Origin: Cupriavidus basilensis
Lineage (GTDB): Bacteria > Pseudomonadota > Gammaproteobacteria > Burkholderiales > Burkholderiaceae
Reading direction: 5' to 3'
DNA: 64,000 bases
Assembly (NCBI RefSeq): GCF_008801925.2
Contig: NZ_CP062804.1
Location: 3,162,001-3,226,000, forward strand
In this document: positions 59,614 to 64,000 of the stretch, in pieces
How positions within the stretch are numbered: the first letter of the stretch is position 1
Layout of the letters: each line of letters begins with the position of its first letter
Notes under the pieces: generated by a model
The model's database searches: none
Told to the model about the DNA's origin: nothing
The model's input: only the letters and a program-made list of their open reading frames with translations
Position numbers and translations under genes: made by a program

Positions 59614-59634
59614 CCGACTCCGGAGTGCGCGCGC

Positions 59635-60498
59635 GTGACGGTACCGACTACCTCCCTCCAGAAGGCCTGCAGGCTGCTGCGGGTGCTGTCGGACGCGCGC
59701 AATACGCGCCTGACCGACCTGGCCATGGCGGCTGGTGTCGACAAGGCCTCGGCACTGCGTCTGCTGGACACGCTGGCGGCCGAAGGCTTTATCGAGCGCG
59801 ACCCCGACACCAAGGCGTTCACGCTCGGCCCCGAATGGCTGGCGCTGCGCGCGGCCAGCGTGCGCCGCATCGACCCGCGCGCCAGCGTGCGGCCGGCGCT
59901 GATCCGGCTTGCCCAAGCCTTCGAGGACACCACCATCCTGTCCGTGCCAAGCGGCTGGGAATCCGTCTGCCTGGAACTGCGCCCCGGCACCTTTCCGATC
60001 CGCGCCAACTACCTCGACGTGGGCAGCCGGCGCCCGCTTGGGGTCGGCGCGGGCAGCCTGGCGCTGCTGGCGGCACTGCCCGATGCCGAGGTGGAAGCCA
60101 CCTTGCACGCCATTGCCCCCGCGCTCAAGCGCTATCCGCGCATCAGTGCGGCGATGCTGCTGCGCGAGGTGGAGTCCACGCGCGCGCGCGGCTACGCGGT
60201 GCTGCTGGATGTGGTGGTGGAACGCATGGGCGGCATCGCCATCGCGCTGCCCGACCCGGATGGCTACCCGCTTGGCGCCATCAGCATCGCCGCGCTCAAC
60301 GAGCGCATCACTGAGCGCGAACCGGCGCTTGCGCGCGCCCTGCGCCGCGAAGCCGAAGCCGTTTGCGCCGCCTGGACACCGCCGGCGCCCAACACGGCGG
60401 CGGCACGCCGGCGCAACGCCACCCTGGCCAGCGCCACGCCAACGACCAAGACCCCGACCGCGCGCAAGACGCGGCGAACCACCACGACCGACCTGTAA
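59635..60498 (+). CDS. IclR family transcriptional regulator
   Basis: 287 residues from GTG 59635 with GGAG nine bases upstream; the frame is open further 5' to an ATG at 59452 but that part is not IclR-like. The HTH is at about 5-60 (LQKACRLLRVLSDARNTRLTDLAMAAGVDKASALRLLDTLAAEGFIERD). The effector domain contains PLGVGAGSLALLAALPD and GYAV..D....G..AIA. A basic Thr/Arg-rich tail ends the protein. It likely controls the cyclase-SBP-thiolase genes that follow directly. Confidence 0.9.
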   Translation: MTVPTTSLQKACRLLRVLSDARNTRLTDLAMAAGVDKASALRLLDTLAAEGFIERDPDTKAFTLGPEWLALRAASVRRIDPRASVRPALIRLAQAFEDTTILSVPSGWESVCLELRPGTFPIRANYLDVGSRRPLGVGAGSLALLAALPDAEVEATLHAIAPALKRYPRISAAMLLREVESTRARGYAVLLDVVVERMGGIAIALPDPDGYPLGAISIAALNERITEREPALARALRREAEAVCAAWTPPAPNTAAARRRNATLASATPTTKTPTARKTRRTTTTDL

Positions 60499-60513
60499 CC
60501 GGAGACAGAGAGC

Positions 60514-61569
60514 ATGCGCTGGAAGCAACGACCGCAAGGTTCCAACTGGGGCGACTTCGGCCCCGACGACCAGCTTGGCCGCGTCAACCTGATCGGCGCC
60601 GAGCAGGTGCGCAAGGGCGCGCGCGAGGTACAGGCCGGGCTGTCGTTCTGCCTGTCGTTGCCGCTGGATTATCCCGGCGGCAACAAGCTCAACCCGCGCC
60701 GCCATCCGCCGGTGCTGCGCCCCACCTTCCGCGACGACATACCCTATGTGAACTTCCCGCTGGCCAAGGTCGACCCAAGCGCCACCGACGTGATCAGCGA
60801 CGACCAGGTGCTGCTGTCGCTGCAGTACTCCACGCAGTGGGACTCGCTCGCCCACGTGGGCGCGCTGTTCGATGCGGATGGCGATGGCCGCCCGGAGCGG
60901 GTCTACTACAACGGCTATCGCGCCAACGAGCACATCGTGGGCCCGGTGGACTACGCGGAGGACGATCATTTTGCCGCGCACGCCTGCGGCCACGACCACA
61001 GCGAGGCGCGCGCGCTCGGCATCGAGAACTTCGCCGTCAAGGGCATGCAGGGGCGCGGCGTGCTGGTGGACCTGGCCAATGCGTTCGGCCAGGATTTCCG
61101 CAACGTGGGCTACGACGACCTGATGCACGTGTTGGAGGCCGACCGGGTGGAGGTGGAACCCGGCGACATGCTGTTGCTGCGCACGGGCTTTGCCGAAGTG
61201 GTGCTGTCGATGCAGCGCGAGCCGGATGAAGCCGTGCTGCATCACAGCTGTTGCGCGCTCGACGGCCGCGACGACCGCCTGCTGAACTGGATCACCGATG
61301 CGGGCATCGCCGCGCTGATCGCCGACAACTACGCGGTGGAGCGCTATCCCGCGCGGCCCGCGCCGGCCGACCAGCCAAATCATCCGCTGCTGCCGCTGCA
61401 CCATCACTGCCTGTTCAAGCTCGGCCTGCCGCTGGGCGAACTCTGGTACCTGAAGGAGCTCGCGCAGTGGCTGCGTGCCAACCAGCGCTCGCGCTTCATG
61501 CTGACCGCGCCACCGCTGCGGCTGCCGGGCGCGGTGGGCTCGCCCACCACGCCGATCGCTACCGTCTAG
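60514..61569 (+). CDS. Cyclase family protein (kynurenine formamidase-like fold)
   Basis: 351 residues, longer than the usual 210-260 and similar to a subgroup of cyclase proteins found beside aromatic-degradation genes. Metal-binding and fold residues: the STQWDSLAHVG block near 108-118 (compare HxGTHxDAPxH), followed by GVLVDLAN and GDMLLLRTGF. Part of the cluster downstream of IclR; 16 bases from its stop. The reaction (cyclic imide, formamide or lactone hydrolysis) is inferred from family only. Confidence 0.87.
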   Translation: MRWKQRPQGSNWGDFGPDDQLGRVNLIGAEQVRKGAREVQAGLSFCLSLPLDYPGGNKLNPRRHPPVLRPTFRDDIPYVNFPLAKVDPSATDVISDDQVLLSLQYSTQWDSLAHVGALFDADGDGRPERVYYNGYRANEHIVGPVDYAEDDHFAAHACGHDHSEARALGIENFAVKGMQGRGVLVDLANAFGQDFRNVGYDDLMHVLEADRVEVEPGDMLLLRTGFAEVVLSMQREPDEAVLHHSCCALDGRDDRLLNWITDAGIAALIADNYAVERYPARPAPADQPNHPLLPLHHHCLFKLGLPLGELWYLKELAQWLRANQRSRFMLTAPPLRLPGAVGSPTTPIATV

Positions 61570-61618
61570 GCACCCACAAGAAAGCAAGTCAACAAGACCA
61601 AAGCTGGAGGAGACCACC

Positions 61619-62869
61619 ATGAACCGAAACCACTCGCTGCTGCGCCGCCCGCTGGGCGCGCTCGCCATCGCCGCCGCGTTGCTGTGCGGCGCAGGACAGG
61701 CCAATGCGCAGCCGGCCAAGGCCGGCATTTCCGATGACGAGGTCAAGATCGGCCTGATCCTCGACATGAGCGGCCTGTACGCCGACGTGACCGGGCGCGG
61801 CAGCGCCACCGCCGCGCAGATGGCCATCGACGATTTTGGCGGCAAGGTGCTGGGCAAGAAGATCGAGCTGGTGGTGGCCGATCACCAGAACAAGGCCGAC
61901 ATCGCCGCCAGCAAGGCGCGCGAGTGGTTCGATACGGGCCACGTCGACGCCATCCTGGACGTGGCCGCCTCGGCACCGGCCCTGGCCGTGCTGGAGGTCG
62001 CCAAGCAGAAGAACAAGATCGTGGTGTTCTCCGGCCCCGGCACCGAGCGCATCACCAACGACCTGTGCACGCCGGTCTCGGTGCATTACGCCTATGACAC
62101 CTACGCGCTGGCCAATTCCACAGCGCGCGCGGTGGTGCAGCGCGGCGGCAAGACGTGGTTCTTCCTGACCGCCGACTACGCCTTCGGCCATACGCTGCAG
62201 GAATCCGCCACCGCCGTGATCAACGAGACCGGCGGCAAGGTGCTCGGCGCGGCGCGCCATCCCATCGGCGCCAGCGATTTTGCTTCCTACCTGCTGCAGG
62301 CCCAGGCCAGCAAGGCACAGGTGGTGGGCCTGGCCAATGCCGGCGGCGATGCCGTCAACGCCATCAAGGCGGCCAGCGAATTCGGCTTGACCAAAGGTGG
62401 TAACCAGCGCATGGCGGGGCTGCTGCTGTACATCAACGACATCCACGCCATCGGCCTGAAGACCGCATCCGGGCTGCTGCTGACCGAGGGCTTCTACTGG
62501 GACATGAACGACGCCACGCGCGCGTGGTCGCGCCGGTACTTCGAGAAGCTCAAGAAGATGCCGAACATGAGCCAGGCCGGCACCTATTCGTCGGTGATGC
62601 ATTACCTCAAGGCGATCCAGGCCGCGGGCACCGACGAAACCGCAGCCGTCATGAAGCAGATGAAGGCGCTGCCGATCAACGACTTCTTCGCCAAGAACGG
62701 CCGCATCCGCGAGGACGGCCGCATGATCCACGACATGTACCTGTTCGAGGTCAAGACGCCGGCGGAATCGAAGTACCCATGGGACTACTACAAGCTGCTG
62801 GCCACGGTGCCAGGCGACCAGGCCTTCATGCCGGTGGCCAAGTCGCAGTGCCCGCTGCTGAAGCGGTGA
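61619..62869 (+). CDS. ABC transporter substrate-binding protein (LivJ/branched-chain type)
   Basis: 416 residues, GGAGGAGA before the ATG. Signal peptide ends ANAQP. DDEVKIGLILDMSGLYADVTGRGSATAAQMAIDDFGGKVLGKKIELVVADHQNKADIAASKAREW is the type I periplasmic binding fold of HAAT transporters for organic acids or aromatics. The permease and ATPase genes are not in the window; they may lie beyond its end. Confidence 0.92.
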   Translation: MNRNHSLLRRPLGALAIAAALLCGAGQANAQPAKAGISDDEVKIGLILDMSGLYADVTGRGSATAAQMAIDDFGGKVLGKKIELVVADHQNKADIAASKAREWFDTGHVDAILDVAASAPALAVLEVAKQKNKIVVFSGPGTERITNDLCTPVSVHYAYDTYALANSTARAVVQRGGKTWFFLTADYAFGHTLQESATAVINETGGKVLGAARHPIGASDFASYLLQAQASKAQVVGLANAGGDAVNAIKAASEFGLTKGGNQRMAGLLLYINDIHAIGLKTASGLLLTEGFYWDMNDATRAWSRRYFEKLKKMPNMSQAGTYSSVMHYLKAIQAAGTDETAAVMKQMKALPINDFFAKNGRIREDGRMIHDMYLFEVKTPAESKYPWDYYKLLATVPGDQAFMPVAKSQCPLLKR

Positions 62870-62889
62870 AGTGGTGAAGTGGTGAAGCG
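62865..62889. repeat. TGGTGAAG tandem repeat at a gene junction
   Basis: Three near-identical 8-base units GGTGAAGT/GGTGAAGC span the stop of the binding-protein gene and the leader of the next gene. Slippage would change spacing only. Confidence 0.6.
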
Positions 62890-64000
62890 ATGACGGTGAA
62901 GCGAGACGACATGCAACACGCAGCTTACCTGCGCGGCGCGGGCAATACGCGCTTTGGCCGCGTGGACGGCAGCACGCCGCTGACGCTGATGGCGCAGGCC
63001 ACCGACGCCGCGCTGGCCGACGCGGGCCTGGCCCGCGCCGACATCGACGGCGTGCTGTGCGGCTACGCCACCACGCTGCCGCACCTGATGCTGGCCACGC
63101 GCTTTTGCGAGTACGCCTCGCTCGATCCGGCCTACGCGCACGGCGTGGCCTCCGGCGGCGCCACCGGCGGCGTGATGGCCATGCTGGCGCGCGAGCTGGT
63201 GGGCGCGGGGCGCTGCCGCAACGTGCTGGTGGTGGCCGGCGAGAACCGTCTCTCCGGCCAGAGCCGCGACCAGTCCATCCAGACGCTGGCGCAGGTTGGC
63301 GAGCCGGACATGGAAGTGCCCAACGGCGCTTCGGTGCCGGCTTACTACGCGCTGCTGGCCTCGCGCTATCTGGCCGAGACCGGCATGCACGCCGACGCGC
63401 TCAGCGGCTTCGCGGTGCTGATGCGCGAGCACGCGGCGGGGCACCCCGATGCGCACCTGCGCGAGCCGCTCACGCTGGAGGCGGCACGCGCCGCCAAGCC
63501 CATCGCCACGCCGCTGCGGCTGTCGGACTGCTGCCCGATCTCCGATGGCGCGGTGGCGCTGGTGGTGTCCGCCGAGCCGGGCGGTAGCACACCCGTGCGC
63601 ATCACGGGCGCGGGGCAGGCACATCGCCACCAGCATTTGTGCGCGCTCGACAGCGTGCTGGCTACCGGCGCCGCCGACGCCGCGCGGCGCGCGCTCGCGC
63701 AAGCGGGCAACACCATCGGGCAGATCGACTACCTGGCGATCTACGACTCGTTCACGATCACGCTGGCCATGCTGCTCGAAGAGCTTGGCATAGCCGCGCG
63801 CGGCGGCTCGCCGCAGCGGCTTGCGGCAGGCGACTTTGCGCGCGACGGCGCGCTGCCGCTCAACACGCACGGCGGCCTGCTTGCCTTCGGGCACTCGGGC
63901 GTGGCCGGCGGGCTGATGCATCTGGCGGAAGCCACGCGGCAGCTTGCGGGCAAGGCTGGCGCGCGCCAGTTGCCGCCGCGCAAGCGCGCGCTGTTCCACG
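62890..64000 (+). CDS. Thiolase-like protein lacking the usual nucleophile Cys (partial at window end)
   Basis: The frame is open from ATG 62890 (or 62911) to the window edge, at least 370 codons. The N-terminal block (LRGAGNTRFGRVDGSTPLTLMAQATDAALADAGL) and the GVASGGATGGVMAMLARELVGAG block are thiolase-fold. Where classical thiolases have a nucleophilic Cys in CASG the sequence has VASGGATGG. This fits the non-catalytic or aldolase-partner thiolase group that pairs with DUF35/OB-fold proteins. LRLSDCCPISDGAVALVV and NTHGGLLAFGHSGVAGGL complete the fold. A partner gene would lie downstream of the window. Confidence 0.87.
   Translation, partial: MTVKRDDMQHAAYLRGAGNTRFGRVDGSTPLTLMAQATDAALADAGLARADIDGVLCGYATTLPHLMLATRFCEYASLDPAYAHGVASGGATGGVMAMLARELVGAGRCRNVLVVAGENRLSGQSRDQSIQTLAQVGEPDMEVPNGASVPAYYALLASRYLAETGMHADALSGFAVLMREHAAGHPDAHLREPLTLEAARAAKPIATPLRLSDCCPISDGAVALVVSAEPGGSTPVRITGAGQAHRHQHLCALDSVLATGAADAARRALAQAGNTIGQIDYLAIYDSFTITLAMLLEELGIAARGGSPQRLAAGDFARDGALPLNTHGGLLAFGHSGVAGGLMHLAEATRQLAGKAGARQLPPRKRALFH

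Noticed and set aside
59080..61857. 925-codon open frame antisense to IclR and cyclase genes
   Set aside because: Spans three well-supported genes in antisense, low-complexity composition, no start signal.

Overview
The window is a GC-rich, densely packed chromosomal stretch of a beta-proteobacterium. The gene set fits Burkholderiaceae and most likely Cupriavidus: a CzcCBA-type heavy-metal efflux system, a poly-hydroxybutyrate depolymerase-like esterase, an Ala/Lys-rich histone H1-like protein with KAAAP repeats, a MocR-type regulator and many LysR/IclR/AraC/TetR/MarR regulators. This assignment is inferred from gene content and base composition; no rRNA, tRNA or CRISPR array was seen.

Layout. 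1-4.6 kb: end of a DASS-type anion transporter, an AraC regulator coupled to a FUSC membrane protein, and a MarR regulator coupled to a HEAT-repeat DNA alkylation repair protein. 4.7-10.5 kb: czcCBA-like RND operon (minus strand). 10.9-14.5 kb: TauE/SafE exporter, GFA protein and an ABC-2 export pair. 14.5-17.7 kb: an uncharacterised locus with two tiny one-helix membrane proteins on either side of a hexapeptide-repeat beta-helix protein, strong RNA hairpins, a GNAT-like protein and a degenerate HAD protein. 17.7-22.2 kb: a tightly overlapping terminal-oxidase operon whose first gene looks like a FixS/CcoS-CcoN fusion. 22.2-29.1 kb: REP-like palindromic element, MocR regulator, SlyX, DUF1439, H1-like protein, methyltransferase, and a divergent pair of DJ-1/PfpI-domain genes. 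29.2-36.1 kb: PhoX-family phosphatase with a candidate Pho box, YigZ plus ferredoxin, esterase, TauE, ABM monooxygenase and a short cytochrome P450. 36.2-37.4 kb: MarR regulator and a membrane protein that share a long dyad operator.

37,485-41,976 is the accessory part. It is a 4.5-kb element with perfect 18-bp terminal inverted repeats, extra end-type repeats inside each end, and a 5-bp target duplication (GCTAT). It carries a fragment that I read as the C-terminal half of a TnsD/TniQ-type targeting protein, a 5'-truncated lysR gene joined head to head with it, an unknown cargo gene and about 2 kb of non-coding DNA. I interpret it as a non-autonomous, internally deleted Tn7-like transposon. 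It sits 55 bp upstream of an ArsR-type regulator gene.

42-64 kb returns to ordinary chromosome: ArsR regulator and DUF6630 protein; LysR; a TetR-carotenoid oxygenase-membrane protein operon with visible TetR-type operators; zinc alcohol dehydrogenase; MscS channel; an APC amino-acid permease with an apparent 5' frameshift in a C run; amidohydrolase; an amino-acid ABC importer without a local ATPase gene; hemolysin III; GNAT; penicillin acylase. The last part is an IclR-cyclase-substrate-binding protein-thiolase-like catabolic cluster that runs off the window end.
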